From Marisa cornuarietis (lineage: Eukaryota > Mollusca > Gastropoda > Architaenioglossa > Ampullariidae): a DNA stretch of 64,000 nucleotides. Shown here piece after piece: positions 46,400 through 58,794 of the stretch. How positions within the stretch are numbered: position 1 is the stretch's first letter; every line of letters starts with the position of its first letter. The notes beneath the pieces were generated by a model. The model ran no database searches and was not told where the DNA came from. It worked only from the letters and a program-made list of their open reading frames with translations. The translations under genes and the position numbers were made by a program. The stretch covers positions 806,001 to 870,000 of the forward strand of contig SMMW01000005.1 of the NCBI GenBank assembly GCA_004794655.1, in the 5' to 3' direction.

Positions 46400-48060
46400 C
46401 GTTAGGGGTTGATGTATGCGTAGACGTAGACGTGTGCCCAGGCAACGGTCTACCGGTAAAAGCATATGCGTGATCTCATTCAGCCCCTCCCATGAACCAT
46501 CGATTAGACAGTGTGCTCCACTAAGCTTTAAAAAAACTGTTTATTGGCGTCACTATTGGCGACATTCATGCTCACAAGAAGCTATTTTAAAAAGGGGTGA
46601 GTCGTAGAGTATTACATGTACGTGGTGGGTTGTGAGGTTAAGCAATTCGAGCCGTACTTTACAAAACATAAGTAGGGGTACCATATGTTAGAGACATGGA
46701 TCGTCTTGCATTGTATGACTGGAAGAGCTTCAAAGTTGAAGGGTAACCAAGGTAAGTGACTGCCATGAAGTCTACTTGTATTCATCAATATACATGCACA
46801 TATACGAACATATTAACATACTGTTTCAATTTGATATTATATATTTTAAATTTGTATATGTTTTGATATAAGCACGCGAAAGATAAACGAAAATTAAGCA
46901 GCTTGGAAAGTGGAGAACTCTCCCAGTTTTTTGTAACTCTTCATAATCATGCTGCTTTGTTATGATATGACAGAACGTGTCTTCGTATCTAAACATACGG
47001 TCAATCTGTAGGTAGAGCGAAGAACACACTGAGGTGAAGCGAGTAGCAAGTTTCGTTTTCCCATCGAGAACGGCCATTCCTTATAACGTCGTTTATTTTG
47101 ATTTTCTCTGTTGTAATCGGTAATTGTAATCAGATTTCAATTCCTATGATGAATGGTGGTGTATCTATCGGTGAACGTGCAGGTCTACGAAATAATTTTA
47201 TAATCACGCTCAAAAAGATCAAAATTATGGATTAGTATGCGTTGTTGTTGACCCATGTGATTGAAAATCCATCACAAGTGAGCTTGTAAATGCCGAGAGA
47301 AACAACTGGTCCTCATTTAGTCAGCCTGACGCTATCTCGACAGTATTTTCAGCCAAATGTTTCTGTTTTCATCCATATTCTTGCACGTATTTCACCGGAC
47401 GTTCCCCACCCCTGCGTTAGACGATGAAAAAAGCATCAATGGGGCACTGAATCATGAAAACAGTCCATAATGGTGGCAGGCAACGCAACTAAAAGCACAG
47501 ATCAACAGTATTCAGCAGACACTAAAGACAAAAACCCAATGGCATTAGAAGGAAAAAAACACCCGGGGTGAGGAGCCACACTTAAGCTAGTAAGGCGAGG
47601 GACATCACTCATCATATCATTATGAAACTTCTTTTACCATATTATTAGTCAAATTCTTGACTGAGTTTGTGTGAGTCAAGTCCGTCATATACTTATTAAT
47701 AATGTGTTGGGGACACACAGGTCACAGATGAAACACACCAGCAAACACTGTGTCCTACAGGTGTTCTTTCTCACAACAAATCACCAAGACCTGTACATGA
47801 GCTTCAAGTTTCTGTTATACGGGGCATTTGATTATGTTGGGATTTTTTTAAAGGGAAGGCAGCAAATTATTCTAAGAACACAAAAAAAATCTCAGATCAA
47901 TACATCTATAATAGCAACAAACCAGGTACACGCCTCAATGACTTAAGTTACTCTTATAAATACTTTCTTAATAACAACCAATCATGTATAACGCATCAGT
48001 CACACAAGCTACTCTCACCCCTCCAGTTATCGAACTGCTATATACAAAAGTCACACACGA
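46400..48060. other. Intergenic, no supported gene
   Basis: Mixed composition with short frames only. No repeat family recognised. Confidence 0.5.
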
Positions 48061-48064
48061 TGGT

Positions 48065-48094
48065 CGCGCGCGCGCGCACACACACACACACACA
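48065..48094. repeat. CG/CA alternating tract
   Basis: GCGCGCGCGCG running into CACACA, a purine-pyrimidine alternation with Z-DNA potential. Confidence 0.85.
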
Positions 48095-48159
48095 TGCACA
48101 CTTACGCTTTCAAACACAGTCACACTTCACACGTAGACACACTTAGCAAGGCTAGGATG

Positions 48160-48640
48160 TCTGACCTTGGACTCCAGGAGTGGGTGGGGCGGGGACAGGT
48201 CGAGGATATGTAACCAGGCCGTGGAAAAAGGGGGAGCTAGTTTCTGGAAAGTTTGACGGAGGATAGGACAAATAGTGTAGATTTGAAGTTGTGGGAGGCT
48301 TGTCACCACTGCGGTGAGCGGCTTAGGGCTCAGATATCGTCTCGGGATACTCTCTGAATATGACACCTTTTCGAAAGGCTGGGCGTCGGGGGGTTTCTCC
48401 GGTTTCCTCCCCCTCTCTATCCCCCCCCCCCATAGTGCGTAATTACCGCAAGGTGGAAACACTTTACTTCCTACTAAATAAACAACATTGTGGGAGTTTT
48501 TTTTTATTTGGGAAGTGAGAGCGGAGAGAAGGCAGGCCAGCCGCCGAGTGACTGAATAAAATGTACAGTTAGTCGGCAAATTCCATCTTTGTTGTGTTCT
48601 TTTGCGACTAGCCCACCCCCTACGTAGCCATCGGGGACTG
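48160..48640 (-). repeat. Host repeat X, copy 1, interrupted by a SINE
   Basis: The minus strand of 48497..48640 plus 48160..48297 matches 54590..54835 and 55274..55310 (GATGGCTAC..AGGGGTGGGC, ACTCGGCGGCTGGC, CTACACTATTT, CGACCTGTCCC, GGGTCCAAGGCCAGAC type blocks). The SINE at 48298..48487 splits it. Confidence 0.75.
48298..48487 (+). mobile_element. SINE family 1 inserted in repeat X, with 9-bp target-site duplication
   Basis: TTGTGGGAG at 48289..48297 and again at 48488..48496 flanks the element. The copy starts inside the tRNA-related head (GCTTGTCACCACTGCGGTGA), so it is 5'-truncated. It ends CCTACTAAATAAACAAC. Confidence 0.85.
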
Positions 48641-49099
48641 ACCTGTTGGTTATATAAAAAGATATAAAATTCTTATAGCTGCTTGGTGGATAAATAAATC
48701 CATAACAAATAACACACCAAAACGTATTCATAAATCAGTCTTAGTGATTATTACGCTGATGTTAAAGTATTGGAGCGGAGAGAGTTTTTGGCACACCCTT
48801 TTGACTACTAAATGTCAGTCAAATGAAGCAGCGTTAACTGCATTCCTCGTGAAATACCCTAAAAATAATTCCAACACCCGTCACACTTACTACAGTAGAG
48901 ACCAATCAAGACGGTGATATAATCTCAGAAAGGCACGGGGAACTGGAATTAGCTATTGTGAAGGGCTGCATCGCTGCAAATAGGACAAACATAATCACGG
49001 ACATACATTACGCACATGAAGGTCCGTAAACGTAGACGAGTATGGGTGTACAGCCATGATAATAGTTTTTTGCGGTCAAAGGGAGTGAACTTCATCCTG

Positions 49100-49430
49100 C
49101 AACATAATAGTCTCCCTTAGACTAAGAAAACTAGCACATCTCGCTAAACGATTACTTCATGAAAAATAATAAATTATAAATAAAATTAAAAATGCATAAA
49201 TTTTAAAAACTAATCAAATCGTATAAAGCTGTGTATCAAATGGGCACTTATGTATTTTATTTAAAATCAAAAACAAACGTGCTTAGTTACTCAACTATCA
49301 TTTCATGCTACTGTTAGGATAAATGTAAATGTTTTTATGTACACTACCAATATTACAGATGTTAGTTCACTACATATGAGGAATAAGTCACGCTTGCATT
49401 AAAATTACAACATTGAGATAGATATATAAG
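49100..49430. repeat. Unclassified interspersed repeat, copy 2
   Basis: Same repeat as 9545..9860 (shared AATAGTCTCCCTTAGAC and the AT-rich continuation). Confidence 0.5.
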
Positions 49431-50945
49431 TGAGTTGACATCCTTGAAATACAGTGAAAACAGAAAATAATACCATACTTCGTCTCGGCGAGGGGGTCAG
49501 TACTGCGCCGCACACAGCGTCGATCGCTATACTCCCCACTACCCCCACGGTGGATTTAGCTGGTCCTGCTTCTTTGGTCGTCCGCGCCTGAGTGAATTTT
49601 CTACGTGATTTCCCGCCAAAGTTTTATTTGTGAGAGAGATTCAAAACATTTTAGCCCTGTTTCCGGCCTACAAACCTGCCACATTCTCGCACATTCTATG
49701 TCATAGCACCCAGCTGTCTAGGTAAGGGGTTAAAACACGATGGGACAGACTGATCTGTGAAACGGCATGAAAAAAAATCTTGTCTGTAAAAATAGAAAAC
49801 TAAAATACACGTTAGAGAACTTGGTCAAACAGAAATCTATATAACAACGGTGAGGTCTTCATTTGGGGTGTGTTACATGTTACAGACCTGATTAGATAAG
49901 AGGCTATGACATCACTGACAAGACGAAATAACTAGAGTATCTCTTTTCACAAAGCGTGCAGCGCACTTCGCATGGCTAAACAACAGAAATGCCTACTACT
50001 GTTCCATATACACCTGGTAAGTGTACCAACAGAGAGGAGTGAGGAAAGTTAAGAAACACAATGGAATATATTTCACTTTTTCTGCGGAAACGTTTTCGCA
50101 TAGTTCGCTGCGCTTTGCGATGTGAAACAGGTGAGAGACAGTGTGTTGTCAGCTGACATCTGGAAAAAGCAGTATGTGAAGTAAATTGTTTGTATGGAAG
50201 ATATATTGTCTGTTTCCTTTGGTTTCTCTTTCATTGCAGCAAGAGTTTTGAGTTTTCATGGAAAGAAATTATATTCACTTTTTAACAAAAGCATTTGCAA
50301 ATACTTTTCTCTTGTTTAAGACTTTTTGATAATCTTTAACTACTTTTCTACATGAATAAGGTGATTTGTTAATCATCATCAATCGAAGGCAAATAAAGAC
50401 TGAACAAATTGTGATTTAGTCCTAGTCATCAACAGCTCAATGTACTGATTCCAACTCCACTGCCACCAGCAAACATTTAAGAATAGTGTTGAATTTACAC
50501 ATGCACATGTGTGCACACACACACACACACATACACAAAATCACAGTGAAGCTAAATAACCACATACTGTGAAGCATGTTTATTAATATCTGCAGTAGAA
50601 CTTTGTGGACTTTATCTGATGCGAATGGAGTAATATTTATTTGAACTTAAAATAGTAATAGCAGTGCTTAGCAATTTGATCCACCGTGACAAGGTATATA
50701 CAAAAGTGCACTCACAAGTGAATGTCAAATGCCATACTGGATAGAAAGCAAGTGTGATTAGTTTATATTTCAATTCAGAACTGGAGTCCTCTTTTTCTTT
50801 GTACCTAAATGCTTTTTAATCACAGAAAGAAGTATATGCTACAATACGATATTCTTTAATGATTTAGCCTTCTAGCCCAATTTCATAGCGGGGTACAGCA
50901 TGATAATATGCAATGGATAATGCATATAATTAACATGCTCACCAC
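49431..50945. other. Intergenic, no supported gene
   Basis: A GC-richer patch at 49490..49620, then AT-rich sequence with a short CA run at 50516..50530. No coding signal. Confidence 0.45.
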
Positions 50946-50988
50946 TAGACTTTCACCCATGCATGTATACACGATATAAATAGAGGTA

Positions 50989-51195
50989 TGTATCAAACCA
51001 TTAGTCACCATAAAATGCTGTATATGCATAGGTGACAGACAAATATATGCATCCAGCCAATTGTCACCATACAATTGTGTGTAAATGCAAGTACAAACAC
51101 AAATGTGCATCAAGCCATTCAGCACCATACAGCCATTTCTATGCACAGGTACAAACACTATTATTCATCAAACCATTAGCCTCCATAATCATGTA
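50989..51195. repeat. 58-60-bp minisatellite, about 3.5 units
   Basis: Units begin near 50991, 51049, 51107 and 51165 with CATCAAGCCATT.AGCACCAT or variants and end GTACAAACAC. Units differ at several positions. The last is partial. Confidence 0.75.
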
Positions 51196-52500
51196 ATTAA
51201 CATATGTTGGCTAACATTTCTATACGAAATATGGATATCTCTACATGTAAAAAGGTCTTCAATTAATGTTACTATAGCTTTATCTTATTTCTAATGCTTT
51301 GTAAATGAAGGAGGCAATGTTAGGCTAATTAGAGAGTGATTTCCCTTCGTCCAGCAGCTAGGGGGTGCTCTCCTTCAGTTTTCGTCTTTCCCCATTGATC
51401 TGCATCACGTTTTGTGCCTAATGTTGATCTGTGAATCTGTTACACCATTTTCTATATTTCTGGATTGATTTGTGGGTAAAGCACTATTTGTAATTTGGTG
51501 TGCATTGTATATACATGTTTGTGTGTGATCATAAAGGTACATTTAATGCCTGCACTAAAAAAGGGTGCTCACACACCTCTATGTGTATGAAGTGCTGAGT
51601 CCAGCTGCTGCTTGGGAAAGGCACTTTATTATTATCATTCTGATATCTTTCATCAAAAGTTTGAAGTGAAAAAGGGTAGGGTACTTAAAATGTTTATGAA
51701 GGTCTGTATATTTAGAGCATACTTACAACTGTAACGGGACAAAACAAGCAGTTCAAACATGCTGAGTATATGGTGCTGATAGTATTTAAGTGCAGTTATA
51801 CCCAATCTAAATTTCATCAAAGTATCTTTTTTGACTCTGCCTCAGGTCCATGAACCAGCTGCTTAAACAAATATGAGCCTTGAATGTACTCTATGGAAAA
51901 TAAAAGTCCTTTGAAGAGCATCATGCTACTCCTAATTGTGACAGTCCATCATCTTTGCTTCCAGTTTTGTTTAAAAAAAAGTTTATTGTCTGCAATATTC
52001 TGACATTCCCATACCATACCAAAACATACTTATACCGAAAAATCATAATAAAATGCATCCATGTTTCATTGTTCTGTTCATGTAGCAGTAATACCATTTT
52101 TTTAGACTTCTTGTGGTCTACTTTGTGGCATGTTAGCATAACAGACAGAGCCAATATCCAATACATCCCACTGTGACTGATGCATTAACAGACCAAAGCG
52201 ATCTACCAAATTCCCTAGGTCAGCAAGATAGATGTTATTTTTTTCAACTCCTAAAAATCTTTAATTGCAAAGGTGTGAACCTTCTCATGGTATCATTATT
52301 GATACAAGACCCCATATCTTAGAGCCATATGAAAGTTGAATCTGAGCATCAAAATGTTTGAAAAACAGGTTGGGTAAATTATCACAATGCACCATAAAAG
52401 TTTCAGAATATTTATAATTCTTCTCTTTGCCTTTACAGCTGTCTTTTAATGCATGTGTAAAACTACACCTTGTGGAGAATACTCCATCCAAATATTTACA
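51196..52500. other. Intergenic, no supported gene
   Basis: AT-rich. A block near 51480..51620 faintly resembles the SINE tail of the 56-64 kb repeats (AAAGGCACTTTATTATTATC). Otherwise nothing. Confidence 0.4.
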
Positions 52501-52506
52501 CAGATA

Positions 52507-52955
52507 TTGCTCGACTTACGACCTATGTGACTTACGACCATTCGACTTTACGACCATAATCGCTAGCCACGACTGCTCCGTCTGGCAGCACAAATATTGC
52601 CCAGCTGGTTTTGATATGCTTTGCAACTGGGAAAATGTTACTTATGCATGGTATTTATTACACCTGTGTTTTGTATTTTTTACACTTGTATTTTGTAATT
52701 TTGTATGTTTTGCAAATATTAAACCAGTTGTACTGGTAATGCAGTGCTTTACTTAAACCTGAGGAATGTAAAAAGAAATAAAATGGTGTAGAGATGATAT
52801 AAATGGCATAAAATGAACAAAGAAAATTATGATAAAATATGATGAAGATTTTTATAACATCATTTCACAGTATTGTACATATAGCCTACTCTACTTACAA
52901 CCAAACTGAGTTACGACCGGTCTGTCAGAACCAATCATGATCATAAGTCGAGCAA
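52507..52955. mobile_element. TA-flanked MITE (Tc1/mariner-like)
   Basis: 449 bp. It starts TTGCTCGACTTACGACC and ends with the near-complement (CATAAGTCGAGCAA), with TA on each side. Subterminal repeats GACTTACGACC and GAGTTACGACCGG are also present. No transposase frame. Confidence 0.75.
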
Positions 52956-52957
52956 TA

Positions 52958-54588
52958 CCTATATGCATTCACAAGTTTTAAAGATGAATTGCCAAAGCAC
53001 CATTTTTCCATACGATACCAGGATTCTGAAAATTCAAGACATTTCATTTATCTAGACTAACAGCAAGGCTTAAGGACTTTGAGCACTGGTAAGAAGCATT
53101 GAGCTAATTTTGCAATCCCGTGATTATGCCTGATACTAGAACAACATTGCCAGAAAAATTTAAATAAATAGCTCAAGAAGGTCATGGGTCAGCTGAATAC
53201 ATTTATATCCTATGTTAGTTCATTTATAAACATAGTGATTAGTACAAGGCTACAAAACTCTCCTTGTTTGAGACAATAAAAACCGGAAGCTAGCAGCGAT
53301 TTGCCATGGTACCTGCACATTTTGGGGCTAAATGCTTTGTCCGTGAAGTCTTGGTCATATTTAAGCCTTCTGGAGTACAAATAGCCTCCTCCTCCTTCTC
53401 TTGTTTTATTCACTATTTAATACAATGTTTAATCAAAGGGTCTGATTGGTTTGTTTTAAAATTAAGGTTAATAGAGTCTTAATCTCATTCTTTATCAATA
53501 AAAGCACGCTTTAGACAATCTGGATTTTCCCCTTTTTGCAATATATGGAGGATATAGTAGTAGATTCAGTAAAATCTGAGTCGAAGGAAATATACCAAGT
53601 ATTCAGTATCTTTAGTCACTGTCAACTATCGGCATACTACATTTGTAAACTACCAAACAAACTGACTCTTATCCTCAAAAATTGTTAAATAGTGTTATCA
53701 AAATGAAAACTGCAGTTGTATCTATAAAGTCCTAAATTCTTGTTTGTGAACAGCCAAACTGAAGTTTACAAAATTACATCTAAATTTACTTTAAAAAGAA
53801 CAGGAAATTTAACACTTCAGTAATGACATATAATGTGTTGTCACTAAAAAGTAATGATAGGTAATATAAATTGCAATTTTTTTTCAATCTTTATTAAAAC
53901 ACCTTATTCGACTATTTTCCTGAAATACAGTGAAAATCACAACTTTATAGTGATCATATAGTATCTGCATGACAGTTTTGGGACGTTTGCATTGATGAAC
54001 TGAACCATTTACATCTGTACAATGTCATGAGCTATTAACTGAGAACAGTCATGTGTGCAGTGTTTAAAGAAACAGTGCTCAACAGAAGCTTTCTTTTATT
54101 AAACCTGTTACACTTCTACAATATACATTTGACATACCTGGTTTTAGTTATCTGAGCATCCATTTACAGGTTCCCTTTGAAGATATTTACAATGAGTATG
54201 TGGTAGGCCTTCTCATGCACATCAAATAGAATACTAAATGGAATTTGGGTGATTTTTGTAATTTGTGAAACAGTAATTATTAAAAGACAATCCAAGAAAA
54301 TTAATAAGGCAACATGGGGAATTTTCAAATTCGAAGGCAGTGTGATATTTTACTAAAGGCAAACAAACTTCCACTTTGTTTCTTCTTCGTAGGGTTTTTT
54401 CTTTTTTCAGTGAATGGTGATGACAATAATACACTTATTTATTTTCGCTTTACCTGTGAGCAACATGTTCGGCGCGAGGCACTGCAATCACTGCGCAAAG
54501 CCGGTGACAAGACCAGTATCCGACAAATACGCTACGACTTTCGAAGTTTGCACAACACATCCTATTTTTCTTATTAAACAGTTGTAAC
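52958..54588. other. Intergenic, no supported gene
   Basis: Low GC. No domain-bearing frames and no recognised repeat. Confidence 0.5.
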
Positions 54589-54589
54589 C

Positions 54590-55312
54590 AACACGTCTGT
54601 ACCTGATGGCTACCTAAGGGGTGGGCTAGCTGCTGCACAAGAACACACAAGATGGAATTTTGCCGCATACTGTAGATTTTATTTCATGTCACTCGGCGGC
54701 TGGCTTTGCCGTCTCTCCTCTCTCACTTCCAGTTACAAAAAGGCCCCGACAACTTCAAAACTACACTATTTATCCTTCTCCGGTCGAACTTTCCAGCAAC
54801 CATCCCTTTCTCTCCCACGCCTTCGACCTGTCCCTGAACCGTGTCGGGCATTGTTCACCTGTAGCGAATCCAAACCTCCAGGGGTACTCTGCGCATGCGC
54901 ATGTAGCGGAGAAACCCGGTTATTTGGAACATATATAGCATCCTGTTCCAAGGTACAGCAAAACCGAACGTCTGACCATGTAGTGAAGAATAATAAAGAA
55001 TATGGGGTTATTCTTTGTTCGAAAACATAGCAGCACGAACTATGTGGTTTGGAATATTTTGAAAATGATTATCATTACTGAACGTCTGCGACTATGTAGG
55101 GAAGAAAAATAAAGCATATCGGTCTTCGATTGACATTTTACTTAAAATAAAAGTGAGACAGAACATTACACAACATACGAAATGAAATTACATAGCAAGA
55201 TGCCTCACTTAAATCCCCACGCATGCGCAGAGTACCCTTGGAGGTTAAGATTGGCCTGGAGGTTTGGACTCGCTACACCCCCACCCGTTCCCAGGGTCCA
55301 AGGCCAGACTTC
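54590..55312 (+). repeat. Host repeat X, copy 2, split by a foldback element
   Basis: 54590..54835 and 55274..55312 together match repeat X at 48160..48640 without its SINE, giving the unoccupied SINE site near 54755 (GACAACTTC context). The two halves are separated by 54868..55273. Confidence 0.7.
54868..55273. mobile_element. Foldback/TIR element inside repeat X
   Basis: The left end GTAGCGAATCCAAACCTCC, then GGTACTCTGCGCATGCG, is mirrored at 55217..55273 as the reverse complement, with about 19 extra bases in the right arm. The ~300-bp interior is AT-rich and non-coding. No target-site duplication is clear. Confidence 0.65.
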
Positions 55313-55339
55313 ATGGTTTACTGTCCACGCGTGGTGTGA

Positions 55340-55500
55340 TTTCTGTTTGAGAGCGTGTGTAAGTGTGTGCATGTGTGTACGCGTGCGCGCACGATCATGT
55401 GTGAATGTCGGTGCGCGTGCATGTACGTGCGCATGTGTTAGCGCGTGTGATGACCGAATGTACGCGTGCGAGTGTGTACGCGTGTGTGTTCGTGTACGAC
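55340..55500. repeat. Degenerate GT/GC alternating tract
   Basis: About 160 bp of imperfect purine-pyrimidine alternation (GTGTGCATGTG, CGCGTGCGCGCACG, GCGCGTGCATGTACGTGCGC). Confidence 0.7.
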
Positions 55501-55750
55501 AGTCCCAACACCGTCTGGTCAGGGCCTTCCTAAGTGGGTCAGGCGACCTTGCGACACGCAATGACAATGACAGGGCCAGGTCAGGGCTGGCTGTTACGCA
55601 GCCGGTGTGAGAAAAGGGACCGTGTGGTGGCCGTCCGACCTTTACAAAAATAAAATCATCTAGTACACTACTACAGTGCTACACAGTAAAGCGACTTTTG
55701 AAGTAGCATATAATATCACAGAAGTTTAGAAGTAATCAACGAAAGTTGGA

Positions 55751-55800
55751 GGTAAACACCATGGACCTTCATCTAGTAGATGAAGGTCCGTGGTAAACAC
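55751..55800. repeat. Palindrome between 9-bp direct repeats
   Basis: GGTAAACAC at 55751..55759 and 55792..55800 flanks a 32-bp near-perfect palindrome (GGACCTTCATCTA / TAGATGAAGGTCC). It looks like two transposon ends with nothing between them plus a target-site duplication. Confidence 0.7.
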
Positions 55801-57389
55801 ATTATAAGAGCCTCCGTAACCATACCGGGGAGCTGTCGACTTCCGGATCACGTGACGATTTTTGTGCAGCACCACGGAATTATATATGTAACTCCGTGTG
55901 CAGCACTAATATTGCTGGCAAGGCTGACAGGGGACCAGGCATTTCGCCCCAAGACCCAACGTCCCAGCTATGTCCCAAATAAGATCGCATCGTCCCAACA
56001 CCGAAAATCGAATCGTCCCAGAGAGGATAGATTTTCATCAGGGCTACCTATGGTTATGCGCCTAAATCCTATAATTACATGTCAGTACTTGTTTTGATTA
56101 AGAGCCAACACATTTATACATATTCTAAATTTAAATATTTTAGCTATAAGTAAGAAAGAGATAGTGTATGTATAGTACAATGGATTTGTGTAAGCGTGTT
56201 CACGTGTTGGTGTGAACATGCATGCATGTGTGTGTGAGAGTAAGAGACTAATTCAAGAGAGCGACCAGATTTGGTCACTTCAACATCTGTCATTTACAGC
56301 TGCTTTAACATGGAGATATATTTACAAAATGGATCAAGCAGCATATCAGGAAAGCTAATCCAAAACAAAGAGAATTATATAGTCTCAATTATATATATAA
56401 GCTAAGGAGACGTTTTATGTCACATTTCCTAAATGTATATGCAAGCACGAAGAAGCATGAACATCAATATCAACATACACTTATATACACAAACACCATA
56501 AACTTATGCATTATCCAACCACTTTTCATTGTTCTCAACTTTTAGTTTTTTGGTAGAAATATCAAATTACATGATATTTAAATTCATTTTATCATCCCCT
56601 TTTATATTTGTGTAATATCAAAGTCATTCTCTGATAATTATTTTCACTATCTCTAAAACTACATTTAGATGTACATGTTGTAGAATGTAGACTGTTTTAT
56701 GTGTGTGTGAGGGAGAGAGAATTAATGTAGACTGCATGTATGATTGCAGATAAATATATATATATATATATAGAAAGAGAGTGATGGTGTTTGCCACATG
56801 TTTTGAAAGGTCTATTTATATTCAACTAGTATTTAATAACAAATATGTCATGTTTTTCAAACTAATTACTTTTGACTCAATTTCTGAACTATAATTATAG
56901 GTATTAGTTTTATCTAAGAGTCAAAGTCAATTTAAGACTTAGCATCTGAATACAATTTTTTCAGAAAGTGTGTGTGTGTGTGTGTGTGCACATGCAAGTG
57001 TGTGTGTAAGCAGGAGTGTATGTGTGTGTCTGTGATTATGTATATAAGCAGGTGTGTATCTCTGTGTGTGTGTGTGTGGGATAGAGGACAAATGAGAGGA
57101 AGGTGCCGTTTACTTGTGTGTGTGTGTGAGCAGGTATGGGTACATGTACATATCTAAGCAGGTATGTGTGTGTGTGTGTGTTAGAGAAAAAGGAAGAATT
57201 AGAGGAAGATACTGTTTACTTGTGTGTGTGTGTGTGTGTTGCTATATCTCTTAAGGTATGTCTGTTGATCTCTCTTTTTATGTGTGTGTAGATACCTGTA
57301 TTAGTCTGCACATATGATTGCATGTGTATACATATGAAACTGCATGTATAATTGTACTTGTGCATTGGGTGTGTGTTTTTGCCAAAAGA

Positions 57390-57545
57390 TAATTACTCTC
57401 TGCTTGTTGAGGGATCTGGGAAGTGGTTGGGTGACCAGTAGCCTGTCACCACAATAGTGAAAATTGGATGTGTGTGTTTGAATCTGGACTCAGGCATTAC
57501 TCCTTCCAGATGTGTCATCTATTTATATGGCTGAGCATTGTGACG
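57390..57545 (+). mobile_element. tRNA-like SINE module, copy 1 (head only)
   Basis: TCTGGGAAGTGGTTGGG, CCTGTCACCACAATAGTG, a B-box-like GTGTTTGAATCTGG and TTACTCCTTCC match the modules at 59095, 62325 and 63660. Confidence 0.5.
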
Positions 57546-58794
57546 TGTGTGTGTGTGTGTGTGTGTGTTTGTGTGAGAGAAAAAGAGAGAATGACTATTT
57601 GATTTGGTCACTTCAACATCAGTTACTTATAGTTTCTGTGATGTGGGGATGGGGGATATCTTTACAATGTAGAGCACAATGTAAAGGAATCTGAATAAAT
57701 ATTTAGCTACCACAGGACAAATAGAATTTTAGAACTTAACTTTTATAGACTAAGGAGATACATGTGCTAGTCACATTTTCTCAATGTATACAAGCATGGA
57801 GATGCAGGAACTTCAATATTATTATATTTTTATATACACAAAGACCATAAACCTATACACAACATAAACCAACCATGTTCTCCAATTCTGATCATATGTT
57901 TTGGTGGAGATATTAAATCATGGACACATGTCCATCATTTATTAACATGATCCGTAAATCCAGTATAAACATTTTATCACACCTTTCTCTCAGCGTTATA
58001 ACAAACCTATTTTCTGATAATTGTTGCCATTGTATCTGTAAGGGTAAAGCAATGTAATTTTATGGATTAATATATTTGTAGACTGTCCAATATATTTTAA
58101 CATGGGCTTCTTACCAAGAATTAACTAATATTTAACACAATGAGTCTTGTGTGGTTCAGATGGTCAGGTCACATTAGGACAATTCTGTCAAAAACTGCAT
58201 GATACATTTTACAGTTCACACACACACACGCACACACACAGAGGGGGTTTGCACACTTTTTTGTACAGCAACATGTTTTAAAATGGTTAGATAAATCCGA
58301 CTGGAATTTAATATTAATATAAATAAAATGTGTAAAAAATAGTTCAAAGAGATCACTTTTGATGAGATTTCTAAACCATAGGTTGGTACTGGTTTTACTG
58401 GAGAGTCATTAAACCAAACTGTATTGAGCTTTATTACTGCTGCGAAATAAAGCATGGAAATAGGGTTAATGGGGACTAAAACATAATTGGGTCAAAATTG
58501 GTTGAAATGTGGGGTTTCCTAGGAATCTTGGAAATGCATGTTTGTCCCAAGATTGGCCTATTGTTACATAGACTGGTCCAATATTGAGATAAGATGGGTG
58601 GTACATTGGTGCCACGATTCAGCAAATCTTGGACCAAGTGTGGGCCAATTTTCACTTCCCATCTTGGGCCAGTCTTGCAACAAAGGAAGAGCCAAAATTG
58701 ATGCCAATGAAGACCAATGAAGCACCAAGTTTCGGCAAATCTAGGTGTGTTTGTTGGGTTGGTTGTTTTTGTGTGTGTGCGTGCATGAATGGCA

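Noticed and set aside
55182..55610. 142-codon frame with repeated CVRVRAR-type sequence, and its 120-codon antisense frame
   Set aside because: Both translate the degenerate GT/GC alternating tract and the foldback element end.
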